DNA from: Embiotoca jacksoni | Lineage: Eukaryota; Chordata; Actinopteri; Embiotocidae | Direction: 5' to 3' | Assembly (NCBI GenBank): GCA_022577435.1 | Contig: JAKOON010000021.1 | Coordinates: 5,458,501 to 5,522,500 of the forward strand | DNA length: 64,000 bases | Shown here: piece after piece, positions 1-12,600 of the stretch | How the letters are laid out: the number at the start of each line of letters is the position of its first letter | Numbering within the stretch: the stretch's first letter is position 1 | The notes under the pieces: model-generated | Databases searched by the model: none | What the model saw: the letters and a program-made list of their open reading frames with translations, nothing else | What the model was told of the DNA's origin: nothing | Program-made: the position numbers and the translations under genes

Positions 1-2081
1 TTGAAGAATACAGAGATTTAGTTTTGAGTCTGATTTGTCCACCTTGTATCGGCTACAAGACATCGCTTTATTTAACTTCATATTTTTTGCCACAATAATG
101 GCTGGCAGGAAGGAGCTGTAAATGTTGACCAATTCCTCTCCGCCAATCAGACCGCTAAGTTCGTCCTGTCCTGTTCCATCTAGCCTCCTCCTGCATGTAC
201 AGACTTGTGTTTTGCCTCGCTGTCCTGTCCCTTCATGTCTTGTCTTGTCCCATCCTGTCCCGCTCGTAACGTCCCTTCCTGGCCCCGGGGGAAAGGTGAT
301 CTCTCCCCCCCCCCCCCCAGACGGACACCTGCCCCGAGTATCCGAGCCTCCGAGCATAAACCAAACAGAATGTTACGTGTACCGATACGCCAGCCAATAC
401 CCAGAAGAATGTACACTCCCTCCACAAATCATTCCCTTCATTGGATGCCCACACCAGAGAGGGAGTGCGTTTTGCGCACAAACACATATTCACACCCGCA
501 GAAGACGTCCGTGTGTCGTAAGTGGGGATGACAAGTGGTCTGGCAGATACTCCCCTCTTGGCACCCAGTTTGGCGTATGGCTGGCCTGATGGACAAGACT
601 AAAGCTGGCACTTTGGCCCTGTACGCATACGACTCCGAGTTCCTCTCTCTTCTTCTTTTGTCTTCTCCCACCCTTTGATTTGTTCTCTTGGAAAAAGTTA
701 TCCCGCTGCATTGCCTTAGCTTTTGTACAGTTAGAAACTTGGAAAGGCTGCCAGAAAAACATGTAGGAGTTTAAAGTAGGTCAGTTTTCAATTCAGTTTG
801 GCTTTCCATTTAAGTTGTTCATTCTTTTCATCTTGTTCACTTCATTTGCTCACGATGAAACGTCACACTTTTTGGAAATCGTGTAATTATTCCATTAGCT
901 GCCTCATTAATTCATTGCTGTTTTATTTTGTGAGCTGGCACATGCAGTCACTTTCCAGTTTATCTCTCTCATTTTCTCACTCTCTGTCTCCGAGTTAGCA
1001 GGTTCTGGGTTTTCATCTCCACGTATTTGAACCCCTTCCCGCTCCCCACGATAATTTGGATCCAGTCTCATAAGTGGGTTGGGAAGCAGCCCCGGCAGTT
1101 GATGTGGAACACATGCCTTTAATGATTCACACTCTGTGCGGTAGGTCGGTGGTGGCTGCCGAGCCCGCTGCCTCTCCCTCTGTCTAGAATGGGACTCCTG
1201 TGTTTTCTTTTCAGTGTTGCTCCTCTCCACACATGGAAACGTAAAGGAAGCTGAGATGTGCTGTTTATGTGCAGTTGTTCCTGTTTAGTGGCGTTTCTTA
1301 TTCCCCGTCAAAGCTGGACAGGGTTGAATAATCAACTCCTGACACGTTTTTTTTTTTCATCTTGCCACCCTGCTATAAACAGCTTTGGTAACCTTTTCTG
1401 TTGTTGTTGTTTAGATTCCCCCGTGTGTGAGAAAAACTGCCTACAAATGTGGATGTGCCCTTTTCTTAGAAACTCAAATTGTGTTCCTCTTTTATTGTCC
1501 AACTGTAGTGCTTGCTGTGATTGTAGAGACTCTTCAGCTTTTTCACATTCTGATAAACAAATTTGATTCGTCAGATTTACACAAATCCCGCAAAGCCGGA
1601 GAGTTTAACGCTTGAGTAAACTATTTTAAGCTCAGTTGGCATTTAGTGCAGCTGATTTTTTTTTGGTAAGGCATTTGAATAGCAAGGCATTGTGTGGCAC
1701 CGACTTCCTCACAATCAGCAGAATAGCAGAAGTGTGCCGCGGGCTCAATCGGTTCACGTTTTCTGATGCGAGTCTGTACTTCACCCGCGGTGACGAAAAC
1801 CGGGCAGTTTGACCAGACAACATTAATCTAATTCCAACAAATGCAGCCAGTCAGTGCCTTTCCCCCGTGCAGCCACTGGTTCACCGTACTGTGTACGTAC
1901 AGGGGGAATATCTGGGCAGCACAGTCAAACAGCGGTGAAACGTGCCAGCACGTGACAGTGAGTGGCCGCTGTCGGGCCATCCAAGCTCACTTAAATTACT
2001 TCCTGTTTTTGCTTCCAACCAGTCCTCTTATACCCCAGCCAACAGCTTTCCATCCGTGCTTCCATCTTTTGTCCTCCCCAC
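1..2081. other. Noncoding, nothing recognised
   Basis: Mixed-composition sequence with a short poly-C run (305-318). The overlapping open frames at 122-762 on both strands give proteins with no recognisable domain and lie in CT-rich sequence, so no gene is called. Confidence 0.6.
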
Positions 2082-2085
2082 CCCC

Positions 2086-2116
<31 letters not shown>
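2082..2116 (+). repeat. Poly-C/poly-T run
   Basis: C run to 2093, then 23 T. Other homopolymer runs of 20 or more bases: C at 3118-3140, T at 10922-10942, 17932-17952, 29754-29780, 46176-46203, 55808-55830 and 58346-58374. Confidence 0.9.
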
Positions 2117-2846
2117 GTCTCTATCTCTTCCTCTGTCTCACCATCCTGGGTCCCACGCCCCTTTGTGTGGCCTTGTATGACCCTTCCTTCCTCCACTCAC
2201 TCACACATCTCCCAATCTTCTGCCACACACACTTTTAATGGACATTGCACACGCATGATATAAAGACAAATGTCCCAGACATTAACTGTGAGTGGACAGA
2301 AACAAACCTGCTGGCGTCCACAGACCTCAGCATAGACATTGACGTATTTGCTGACCATGCCTGACAAAAAGGCTGCTCTTATGCAGATATTTCACGTAAA
2401 TGACAAATTGAAGGATATATATTCATCCAATTATTCATTCACTGCCGGCATTGCATCATATTTTTGTCCTGGTTCGGGAGAATGTTTGTGTCTTATTGGA
2501 GGTCAGGACACTTTGCTCTTTAGCTCATTAGCAGCGGAGTAATTTAGATTTAGCTGTTTTCCCAAAACAGCTTGAATTAATGCCCACGAGTTTACCAGTC
2601 CTGTTTACTGTGTTTTTATGTGGTGGTGCTCCGTTTTTACGATACCCATAATCCACATCATAACAAAGTGCCAATCATAAAGTGTTGCTGTAATGAAACT
2701 ATGCCTTTGTAATGTTTTATGTACTGTGTTTTGAGAACATTGGTGATAATCTGTTTGGGGGTCATAAATTAAGCTTTTTGTTACAACTTGCTTTGTGAAT
2801 TTTTTTTTGGTGCTCTGGAACAACAGAGGGAGTGTTTTCAAGTATG

Positions 2847-2848
<2 letters not shown>

Positions 2849-2888
<40 letters not shown>

Positions 2889-2889
2889 T
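2849..2889 (+). repeat. (GT)n microsatellite
   Basis: GT run with one GG interruption. Confidence 0.95.
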
Positions 2890-3893
2890 GAGTGCTGAAA
2901 TTGATGAAGAGACCTCCCTGGAATTGAGTGTGTTGCTACAAAGCACCACCCGATAGTGTATGGAGAAAATCCCAGTCATTCTAGGCAAGAGGGCGTAGCT
3001 AACAGTACCGAGTAGTCTGCAGTTCCTCTTTGGGGCGCCTCCTGACAGGAACTTGGCAGCAAGGAAACATAAACAAATTCCCTGTGGTGGGCTGGCAGGC
3101 TGGGCGGTGCGGTTCCTCCCCCCCCCCCCCCCCCCCCCCCGTTACCATACATGCACAGCGAAGCGCAGCCTGGCTAATGCTAGCCGGCTCAGCTCAGAAC
3201 CCACAAGCTGTGAGAAATAGATCTTAAAGGGACAGGTGCCGCTCGCCCTCCTTAAAGGGGCACAGGCCCGCTCCGCATCTGCAGCCTGTTTTCCCTTGTA
3301 GTCGTCACAGTTGCATAGGCCAACACATTTGCTTTTCCACTGTATTGTTTTGGACTGACAGTGATGTGTGTTACTCCTGGTGCACTGACCTCGCTGAGAG
3401 ATCCAACAACAGCGTCCAAACGATGCCTGGGGGAGGGAAACTGCTGCCAGCGGTCCCAAAATGGTTGTTTGTGCTGAGGTAGCAAAAAGCTATTGCAATG
3501 ATGATGTAATGATGGAGGTCGGGGGAGGCTGGAGGGAGTACAGTTGCTGCAATCCAGTGGGCATGGTGGGGCCCAGCAGTCATAATACACATGCACAACA
3601 TGTAAAGCAGAGCATACATTCCTGTGCACACATCTTATATATACGTTTGTGTGCACACAGAGACTCGCACGGCTGCTGTTTTCTCTTTCTGTATCTCTTC
3701 CCCCCCCCCTTTTTTTCTGTCTCCCTCTGCAAACACAGTGGTGTATTGTGCAGCCTGACCTGGTGCCTGTCCAAAGGCAAAGAGAACCCAGATTGCTGAA
3801 ACAGAGGGCCCACTACTTACAGGCCGGCCAGCCTGTAGTTGTTATGGCCCGCTGTGGCCTTCCAAACCAACGGGGACTGCTGGCTGAGGCCAG

Positions 3894-3898
<5 letters not shown>

Positions 3899-3958
<60 letters not shown>
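3899..3958 (+). repeat. (GT)n microsatellite
   Basis: A perfect GT run of 60 bases. Confidence 0.95.
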
Positions 3959-3959
<1 letters not shown>

Positions 3960-5062
3960 CGTGCACATTCTTTTTGATCAGCCACAGAAGGGTTTTTTTG
4001 GACAGCGCTTGCAGGAGCCGACATGGCACCTCAGTGCAATTTCATAAGCGCTGGTAAAGGCATTTGCTTGACTTTTAATAGTCGTGCGTCTCCATAACAT
4101 CATCCAAATGCACTATTTTCAACCGTCCTTTTAGGGCGGTGCTGGAGGAGATGGGCCGAAGAAAAAGAAGGAGGAGACGCTTCTCCTTTAGTTCTCACCG
4201 GGAGGATTAAATGCCTCAATGGTTTCATTCGCATGCTTGACTGGCCCATCTCTGTGCACTTTCATGTGATTAACACCTGTATTAATGTGGTGTAGTTACA
4301 AAGTATTGTATCTGTCTGTGTGTTGGGGACTTGGTTTTTGATAATAATCTTCGCTTTCTAATAGCTGGAGCATTTTGGGAGAATACAGGTCCTTAAAGGA
4401 TTTTTTTTTTCCAAGGTGAACTAAACACATTTGTATAACCGAGCTAACGTAAACCTGAAAAATACAGAAGATGGTTGGCTAAAGCTTTAGTTACATTTCA
4501 CGTGAACTGAGTCCCTTCCCATGAATCCTTTCAGCTGTGCAGTTGCACTGGACCACGAGTAAACCTTTATGCAAAATCATTGCAGATGCCTCAAGGGCAT
4601 CTAAAACAGGAAGTGTGAAGGGATTATGTCACTGCCAGACATTTTCTGGAAAGTAACAATGCTGTCGCTTTCTCAACTGTGTGTATGTGTGCACGGTATG
4701 TGTGTTTATGCAGGAGGGAGAATAGAACAGTCAGTGCTCTCTGTGAACAGCAGAGTGGCGGAGGGGAGGAGTGGAGGACGAGGAGGAGGTGACAGAAAGT
4801 CTTAGGATCAAGCTGTTCCAGTGACAGAGCACAGTCCAAGCTGCTCTGGTGACACTGCAGTGCACAGGGAGAGAGACCGTTGAAGAAAGGACGGGGAGTA
4901 AAGAAAGGGAAGAAGACGGGCACCAGAAGTGAGCTAGAGCGACTGAAAGAATCCTCCCCGACAGGAAGATTGCAGACGAGGACAGAGGACAGGCAGACTG
5001 AGAGAACGAGACAAAGATGAGCTCTCTTGGTGTGGTGGAGGTCTCCTGGGATGCCATTAGCT

Positions 5063-5063
<1 letters not shown>

Positions 5064-5122
<59 letters not shown>
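5064..5122 (+). repeat. (GT)n microsatellite
   Basis: A perfect GT run of about 59 bases. Confidence 0.95.
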
Positions 5123-5124
<2 letters not shown>

Positions 5125-5468
5125 CTCTCCATTTAACTCGGCAAGGCTCATCCTAATGCATGTCCACGTTTGTGCTTTGTCTATGTGTGTCCCAGTACTC
5201 ATGTGGAGTAAAACCTCCCACCGACGAGGTGAAGAAGACAGCATGGAGGGCCCCAGATGTAGCCTCACCCCCACCCCCCCTCTCCCTCCTCATGTCCCAG
5301 TAGGCACATCTCTGTAATGGCCCCCTATCGATCCTGAGGCCTCCTTGTCCACACTCAATGCCCATCGATCGGCATCTCGCAAAGAGTCTCAGAGGGCTGC
5401 TACACATCCTGTCGCTGTGGCACGCTTTGTGGATCTTGTGTGCATGTGTGTGTAAAACAGCGCTTGTT

Positions 5469-5492
5469 TATTATTATTATTATTATTATTAT
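5469..5492 (+). repeat. (ATT)n trinucleotide
   Basis: About eight ATT units. Confidence 0.9.
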
Positions 5493-5729
5493 TTTTTTAG
5501 ATAAGAAGCCCTTGACAAGCATTTGTCTGTCTGTGTGTGTAGGCATGTGTGTGTCCATACCTTTCCGTCAACCTGCCCCGCACTCCAGCAATGTCGCCGG
5601 AGACCTTCGGTGAAATTGCCCCACTGCACCATGAAGCGTAGGCCTCGCTCTCATTAAACCATGAACGATTCGGGCCTCCATGTCTAAAACCTTGCAGCAT
5701 GAAGACATAAACACCCAACATAGAAAGAC

Positions 5730-7766
5730 TCACTCAGAAACTCTGCAGTCTCGAGAGAGGCAAGACAGAAAAAGCACCAAAAAAAAGACTCCCGGGTTCC
5801 CATGTTACAGAAAAAAAAAACCTGATTAATCAGTCAAGCCACATGAAAACTTTGCTTGTTATTGTTGCGACTTGATTTATTGAAGACTGGATCTGGGTCA
5901 AGCACCCCCCCTCTTCTGTTTCTCTCTCATCTCTTCCTTCTTTTCGACCCTCTCTCTCTCTTTTTTTTTTTTTTTTTCTACCTAAATAAGAGCCAACCCC
6001 CCACGTCTCTTCCCTTTGTCTCTCATCTGGTTTTCTGTTTTTGTTAAAGGACAGTTGATTAATGGTGCCACAGACAAAGCCCACAGCCCGGCCTCAGATA
6101 GGGCTCCACTCTAGGTAAACCAAAACACGTGTGCTGTGGACAGCCCCTGGAAACCTCTGAGAGAGAGTGGGAAAGACGGATAAAGTGAATAAGAGTAGTC
6201 GTCAGTGTTTTATTTTCATCCTTCCTGCACTCAAAGCTGTGCAGCTAAAGGAAAAGGAGCGACGATGAGGGAGTTGTGTATAATACAGTTGAGGGTGTTG
6301 CCTGTGAATAACTAAGATTTAGTTACACCGTGCTGGCCTCTGTGTGTTCATTACAGTTATCCTTGTGCTCGGGCTCAGTTTCACCTCTCACGGTTTGAAA
6401 TTGCGCATATTTACAGATTTTTATGTAGCGAGGAGACATTTCAGCACCCGAGTATTGTTGCTTGCTTGCGTGGCTCCTCGGCAACGACAGTCTTATGGAG
6501 GAGAACTGCCTTATTGAATGATAACTAAGCATATTATTCCCGTGACTGCATTGATATTTTTACTGTTAGTTGTCTTTATAATGGCGGGGCTCGACATTGG
6601 TGTCATACTTTATCACTACACACTGTTTGTGTGTGTTTGTGTGGCACTGATATGGTCTAATTGGGTGCGCTTGCTGCCTCAGGTAAACACGTCTTCTCTG
6701 GAATTATTACCAAGTCAGTATATTGGGTAATAACAGTTACGTGTTCAGTTATGCTGTATGGCACTGACTCACTGAACCATTTTACTGCCTTTCAGTTCAG
6801 ACCTTTGTACACAGTATAATCCAAAAGACAACATGTGACCTTAAATAAACTGCGGGAGGAGACGTTATGAAAGACGAAATTTCTCCAATAATTTTGCTTT
6901 ACTCTTTGCTTTAATTCTGGTTTATTTCAACTTTTACACTGTTGGTTGGCTGTTCTGCGCAACTCCCTCAGAGTGCAATGTTGGTGTGACCCGTGGAGCC
7001 ACACTCTATTTGTGACATTGTGAGTCTGTTGCAGCCATCCACCGCCTCTTACCCTGACAATATGTGCCCGCCAGCTTCCTGTCTTTCCCAGCTCGCGCAC
7101 AGAAGGATCCCGAAGCTTTTGTCTGGGTCTTGGAGGGATTAGCGGGTGGCATGTGGGCTGCCGGGAGTAGTGGTAGGCTGATCAAGCAGGATTGTTCCGT
7201 AGAACCGTGAGAGGGTGCACGTCGGGCTTATTGGGTGTCGAGACGCTCGCAGCTCAACCTGCGACTCCGCTGAATGTCAGAGCAGCGTGTATATTGCAAT
7301 ATTCACCTGCTGCTTGTGGTTTGTACGCATATACTGATGAAGGGCTGATGAAAAAGATGAGGTGGGCGTGTTCCTTTTCCGTGAGACCGCATTTCCTGCA
7401 GGTCTCTAGCAGTCCAGGAGTGGAAGTGCATTCTTGAACTTTCTCTCTCTAACTTTGTGTGTGAAATCTGTACTTAACCATAGTACTATAAGTTTCCTTC
7501 CTGGTGCCATTTTGAATTCAAGAAAAGGGCAAAATGACAGACAGTGTCGCTCCATTATAAGTAGAAACCAGCTGAGACAGAATGTTTTTTTCCGCTCTTG
7601 AAGGTCTTTTTGTGATCACGACTCCACCAGTCATTTAAGTGCAGAATTGACGTTGTCATTGAGTGCAGAGGGCAGAGACGTGTGCAGTGAATCTAAAAAT
7701 AAACACACAGCCAGGTTTTGTTTTTTTTGTGTGCAGAAAACCGAGCAGTTCTCATGGCAGCGGTGT
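5730..7766. other. Noncoding, nothing recognised
   Basis: AT- and T-rich sequence with small homopolymer runs. No exon, repeat family or structure was identified. Confidence 0.55.
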
Positions 7767-7779
7767 AGGTGACAGGTCA
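7767..7779 (+). promoter_or_regulatory. DR1-type nuclear receptor half-site pair
   Basis: AGGTGA-C-AGGTCA fits two RGKTSA half-sites separated by one base, a spacing bound by RXR and RAR/RXR dimers. It is a motif match only; such pairs occur by chance in 64 kb. Confidence 0.3.
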
Positions 7780-8099
7780 CTTGTTGACACCGTAACCTGC
7801 GGTGGGGCCCGAGCAGTGTCGGCCAGCATGCTCATCTGCTCTGATGAGCATGAAGCCAAGTGGCTCATCTTGTCTTTATTAGACTGAGCGTGCCTTAATA
7901 ATTCATCCACCAGTCTCTCTGGAAGCCAAACCGAAGACTCAGCTGGCCCTGTCTGTCCGTGTTTCTTGTCACCGGACATTTAGGCCTTTCCCCATTTTGG
8001 ACTGCAAGTTATTTACTCGCTTACGCCCCAACCTCCACTCTGCAATGTGCACCTGCCTGGATGAGCAGATGATGCCACAGAGCCAGAGGCAGAGGGTTT

Positions 8100-8815
8100 G
8101 GGCACGTGTACGTCTTTTTCATCTTTTTTTTTGTCCCCTTTTTTTTCTCTGTCATTAACCTGTGCTGCTACTGCGCTGAGACAATGTGTACTAAGGTACG
8201 CCATGTACTCTTCCTCTCTCCCTCCATCCCCAGGGAGTGTCTGTTCTCTTGATATTTTTGTGATTTTTTTTTCTTTTTTTTTCCATTTGCTCTTATTTCT
8301 CCCCTCCTCTCTGCTCGACATCTCCTGTTGCAGTACGGTGTCAGATTTATTTATGTATGCACCCCATCCCTTTGATCTCCCCCCCTCTCTGCACTCCTGT
8401 GTTGTGTACATTGCATAACCACCCGCTGCGAAGCCTAAAGGTGCACCTCAATTCCCTCTCTCTCTCTCTCTCTCTCCTTTTCCTCTGTCTCTCACACACA
8501 CTCCTTCCTCCTTTCCTGACACCTTCTCCATCTTCCTCTCGCTTCTTTGGCAGCAATCCAGGTCATCATCCTCCATCTCCTTTCTCCAATTCCAAACCTC
8601 AGAAAGTCGGAGCAGTTGGTCTCTTTGCCTCTCCTACCCTCTCTGCGTATTTGTCTTTTTCTTTCCTCCCCTCTCGCTATCGTTGTTCCGCTCCTTTTCC
8701 CTCGCTCGTCCTTTTTTTTATTTTCTTTCCCACCACCCCATCCTTTCTCTCCTCTCTCTACTCATCTCCTTCTCCCTGCCTCCTGCTCTCCACTCTCCCA
8801 GTGGTCTCATTAGGC
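8100..8815 (+). repeat. Strongly pyrimidine-biased block
   Basis: About 700 bases in which C and T greatly outnumber purines, including T-rich runs at 8120-8150 and 8250-8285 and (CT)n at 8455-8476. Long open frames here (for example 8357-8860) are Ser/Leu/Pro/Phe-rich translations of the bias, not genes. Confidence 0.75.
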
Positions 8816-9272
8816 GTGAAGGAGGCTGCCTGGAGAGTGTGTGTATGTGTGTTCTCTTAGGCAAAGTCTCACTTGACTGAGCATGCCACTTGTACTAGCG
8901 GGGGCCCGGGCTCCATTATTACCACAAAGCTGTCACAAACAGTATATAAAGTAGCCTCTTGTTGCCGAGTTGTGGGTGAACACAGGGCACTCTCTTAACA
9001 ACAGCAGCTACCACTGCTCTGCCTCGCTCTTACAGAAAGGCTGCTGTTGCTATGCTTGTAGAAGCGAACGTGCATCTGCACAGACATAAAAGCGCAACAC
9101 AAATGTCAGGAATATATGCACACACATAACCTTTATATCGTTTTGCCAGCACATGCTGCTCCTGACACTTCAAACCACATACCAAACCCATCTGTCTCTT
9201 CTCTATCATGACACCCCACCTATGTGGTCCAACCTCTGGGATGTCCTCCTCTGTACTGAGTGAGTGAGTGAT

Positions 9273-9276
<4 letters not shown>

Positions 9277-9307
<31 letters not shown>
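9277..9307 (+). repeat. (GT)n microsatellite
   Basis: GT run following a short GTGA tract. Confidence 0.9.
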
Positions 9308-9309
<2 letters not shown>

Positions 9310-9389
9310 ACCACTGTTTTGCCAGTGTCTGGTTACAGGGATGGGGCCTTGTGCAGGAATGGGCCTCTCTGCTGCCTTGCTGGCAGGCC

Positions 9390-9405
9390 TGACCTCAGCA
9401 GGTCA
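9390..9405. promoter_or_regulatory. Perfect everted repeat ER4 of AGGTCA
   Basis: TGACCT-CAGC-AGGTCA is two perfect nuclear-receptor half-sites in everted orientation with four spacer bases. Function is inferred from the motif alone. Confidence 0.3.
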
Positions 9406-9409
9406 ACGT

Positions 9410-10920
9410 CCATTACCGCATGAATCCTAAATGTCAAGCACGGCCCCCTGCTACAGCCATTTGTCTTTCTCTGTGGGTCAGTCAGCCTAGATACACATAT
9501 GCATGCAAACGCACTCACCTGCTCTCACTTGACCGGCCTGATCTGCACTAAGTTCTCCCCACGATATATGGGAGTGGGCTTTGTTTTAATGATTTCCTGA
9601 TGTGTGGACGTATTTGAAGACACACTTTGCACACTTTACACACTGCGAAGAACACACAAGATGAAAATGGGAATTACTTGCATGAAAACGATTCAAACCG
9701 ACAGCGACGCAGATTTGCGACAATTGCAGCATTTGTCGAAACAAATGTTGAAATAGATTCACAGCAGCTGATTCCTCAGAGCCCGCTACGGCACTGCTGC
9801 CTGCTTTCTACCAACTCTCCAACATCTAACCGTAAACTCCATGAGCTTCTCACTATCCTGATGGCATCGTTGTTCGGCGATGCTGCTCCATATGTTGTCT
9901 TTGAAATTGTTGTCTTGGCAGTTTTTGTCCTCTCATGTAACAGAGGGTGTTCAGAGACAAACAATCAACAGACATTTGTTCTTTGTCCGCGCAATGTAAC
10001 GGTAGATGCCTTTTATTCATGAAAGGCCAGAAAAAAGTCCGAATCGATCTGAAAAACAAAGGCATTTTTTTTTTTTGCCACTAAATATTTGTGTTCTGTG
10101 TAACAGTAGTCAGTTAAGAAAACGGTAAATAAAAAACTATATTGATGAGCAAATTAAATGCACAAAGGAAAGAAAACAACCTTCGATGTGTAAAGACTTT
10201 AACAGAGGATCTTTCAGGAATACATCTTCCCCAACAAGTTTCAACTTTCTGCTGACTTGACAGCCTGACTAGACAATTTTGTTATTCAACACTTGTTTAA
10301 TTTGTCAGAGTGCCAAAACTGAGAGAAGCACTTGATGTATTAAGGAGGGAAAAAACCAATCATGTCATTCCTCAATAGCTGATCGATCTATTGACACTTC
10401 CATTACAAGGTCACATCGCAAGAGTGATCCACTCATTCATCTTGGAGGTGATTAGGAATGGAAAACATCTTGGAGAACAGAATGCCTCCTCATTTGTTCC
10501 CACTCAACCTTACGAGAGTACTCTAAGCAGCAGTCAATGTGGAAAAAGCATTTTTCCTCCCGTCTCCAGTGATGAGCCCTAGAAGAGCCATTATCAGAAA
10601 GCACACTGGCCGACTCCATCACTTGTTCCCCACATTACTGAGCAACAGCCATCCATTTTCACTGATAAAGGAGAGACCCTGCATGTGGGACTGCGTGCTA
10701 TGAAAGCCTCAGTGATTGTACGCACGCACGCGCGCATGCACATGCATAAACATACGACTTGTTTACAGGAAGCTGTCAGCCATGTGTCCTTATGATAAAT
10801 AAACAGCGAAGCATCCCCTTTTTAATGATGGCATGTACAGGCCTGCACGCCGCATATTGACGGAAAGATTGAAAGCGTTCTCAAGGGCCTTTCCGACGTG
10901 ACATATGGCTCTCACTCTGT
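9410..10920. other. Noncoding, nothing recognised
   Basis: The 131-codon frame at 9627-10022 has ordinary composition but no recognisable domain, and there is no supporting splice or promoter context, so it is left unannotated. Confidence 0.5.
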
Positions 10921-11214
10921 ATTTTTTTTTTTTTTTTTTTTTCCTTCTTCTTCCTCTGCCTTTCAATTTTAGCCCCCACCGCTCATCCCCTCCCCTCTCA
11001 TCTCTCCTCGTAGCCGCCTCAGACACTGGCTCGTTCAGAGGTTCGAAGACGTAAGAGTGGCCAAACTCATTTATCAAGAGGGGAAGGGAAAACATCACGA
11101 GTATGAATGAAAAGAGCGTGATAATAAATGGGAAAAAAAATGGCACAACAATGAAAAAATGTGGACTTCCAGATAGCACAGGACATCCACGAAGTGTAGC
11201 ACCAGTAGAGAACA

Positions 11215-11345
11215 GGTTGTTTTTGAGTTTCCGCAGACCCGAGGTGGAGCGGCTCTTCGCCCGCTGTAGCCGTTGCACCTCGGCGTTCCACGACAGCAAT
11301 GCCACCTGCGTCAGCAGCCTGCCCGCGTCGCGCGGAGGATAAAGC
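11215..11345. other. CpG-dense 130 bp islet, open in several frames
   Basis: The segment has roughly a dozen CpG in 130 bp, unlike its neighbours. On the minus strand it reads LLTQVALLSWNAEVQRLQRA within an open frame spanning 11371-10790. On the plus strand a 79-codon frame (11103-11342) also crosses it. Neither translation is recognised, and the rest of both frames is low-complexity or AT-rich. It could be an exon remnant, a small unmethylated regulatory islet, or chance. Confidence 0.25.
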
Positions 11346-12003
11346 CCTCCTGGCTTTGATAAATGTTTCATTGTTTATGCTGTTTCTGTCTCAGTTTCCC
11401 TCTCCGCCTCTCCGCCCTACATGCGCTCTGGTGAGTGCTTTTCAGACAGCGGCGAGCTGTTTTTTTCCTTCTTTTTTTTTTCTTTTCTTTTTTTTTTACA
11501 AAGTGTTGTTTCAGTGTTAGTCAAGCGTTTGATATCTGTCTCGATTGTTGTTCATCTGCCTCCCTGGACCGAGATCACACGCAGCATTTATTAATCTGCA
11601 GGTTCAGACTTGCAGCGAAGGGACTGCCACCAGCAGGTCCTCCACACGCCTTTATCTTTTTTTTATTTTTTTAAATTTTTTTATGGTTTCTACTTAAAAA
11701 CTATACTCTGGCCCCCTTCCTTTTCTTTTTTTTTTTTTTTACTATTAGCAATTGACCTACTTTATGAATCTAAACTTAGCTGCACTCAACCCAAGGCAAA
11801 GGAGTGAGTTGATCATTGTGCTTGTGTGGGGTGTGAGGGGTTGTGAGGAGGAGAGGGAGGGAGAGGGGTGGGTTAACACAGTTAATTGATGCATGCCGGT
11901 GTCACTGTGTTGATTACTCACCTTTTTACCTTGTTGGCTTTTTTTAACTTGCTGTTTAAACCCATTATCTGATTAGTTGTATGTGTGGCGGGATCAAGGA
12001 GCA

Positions 12004-12008
<5 letters not shown>

Positions 12009-12077
<69 letters not shown>
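12009..12077 (+). repeat. (GT)n microsatellite
   Basis: An uninterrupted GT dinucleotide run of about 69 bases. Confidence 0.95.
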
Positions 12078-12085
<8 letters not shown>

Positions 12086-12295
12086 TCCTAGTTGCCTCGC
12101 AAAGATGAAGAGCTCTCTCTTTACCTGAAGGGGATGGGGTTTGACAGGACTGTAGCGCCCCCACCCACCCTCCATCCTTCTATCGGAGCCCCCCTCCTCC
12201 TCACCCATCATCCCCCCACTGCTGATAAATGTGTTTTTCTTAACGGAAGGAGGTGGTCGGTTTAGAGGAGTCTCTTTTAATGTAGCTTTTTTCCC

Positions 12296-12298
<3 letters not shown>

Positions 12299-12365
<67 letters not shown>

Positions 12366-12416
12366 CGCGCGTGCGTATGTGCACGTGCGCGCGTATGTGC
12401 ACGTGCGCGTGTGTGC
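12299..12416 (+). repeat. (GT)n then (GC)n/GTGCAC compound tract
   Basis: GT run to 12357, then alternating GC and two copies of GCGTATGTGCACGTGCGCG. Alternating purine-pyrimidine sequence of about 118 bases with high Z-DNA potential. Confidence 0.95.
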
Positions 12417-12419
12417 GGC

Positions 12420-12600
12420 TTGCTAATGCAGTGCAGGGCCATGCAGCGGGGCTACAGGCAGGCAGACTCGGAGGCAGGCCCGCAACCTCGACCTCAGCAT
12501 CATTTGTTTGGACGAGGGCCGTCAGCGGCTGTCACGCGGCCCATGATGAAGTGTCAGTCGGTAATTGTCCCCGCGAAGCATCCACATCTCAGGGGGGTTG
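12420..12600. promoter_or_regulatory. CpG-rich complex block, candidate regulatory element
   Basis: After a GT/GC tract comes a CpG-rich, non-repetitive stretch with TTGCTAATGCAG, CATCATTTGTTTGG, GTCACGCGGCCCATGATG and GGTAATTGTCC. CpG density is well above the surroundings. The forward open frame through it starts in the GT tract and is not credible as a gene. Confidence 0.25.

Noticed and set aside
8357..8860. 167-codon Ser/Leu/Pro-rich frame
   Set aside because: It is explained by the pyrimidine bias of 8.1-8.8 kb. There is no recognisable family and no splice support.
8942..8950. TATATAAAG as a promoter
   Set aside because: An isolated TATA-like match without GC-rich context, exon or donor nearby.
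9627..10022. 131-codon plus-strand frame of normal composition
   Set aside because: No recognisable motif, no promoter or splice context. Frames of this size occur by chance in 64 kb.
10790..11371. 193-codon minus-strand frame
   Set aside because: Only a short CpG-dense part looks protein-like. The rest is poly-Lys/poly-Phe from homopolymers. Kept as a finding, not as a gene.
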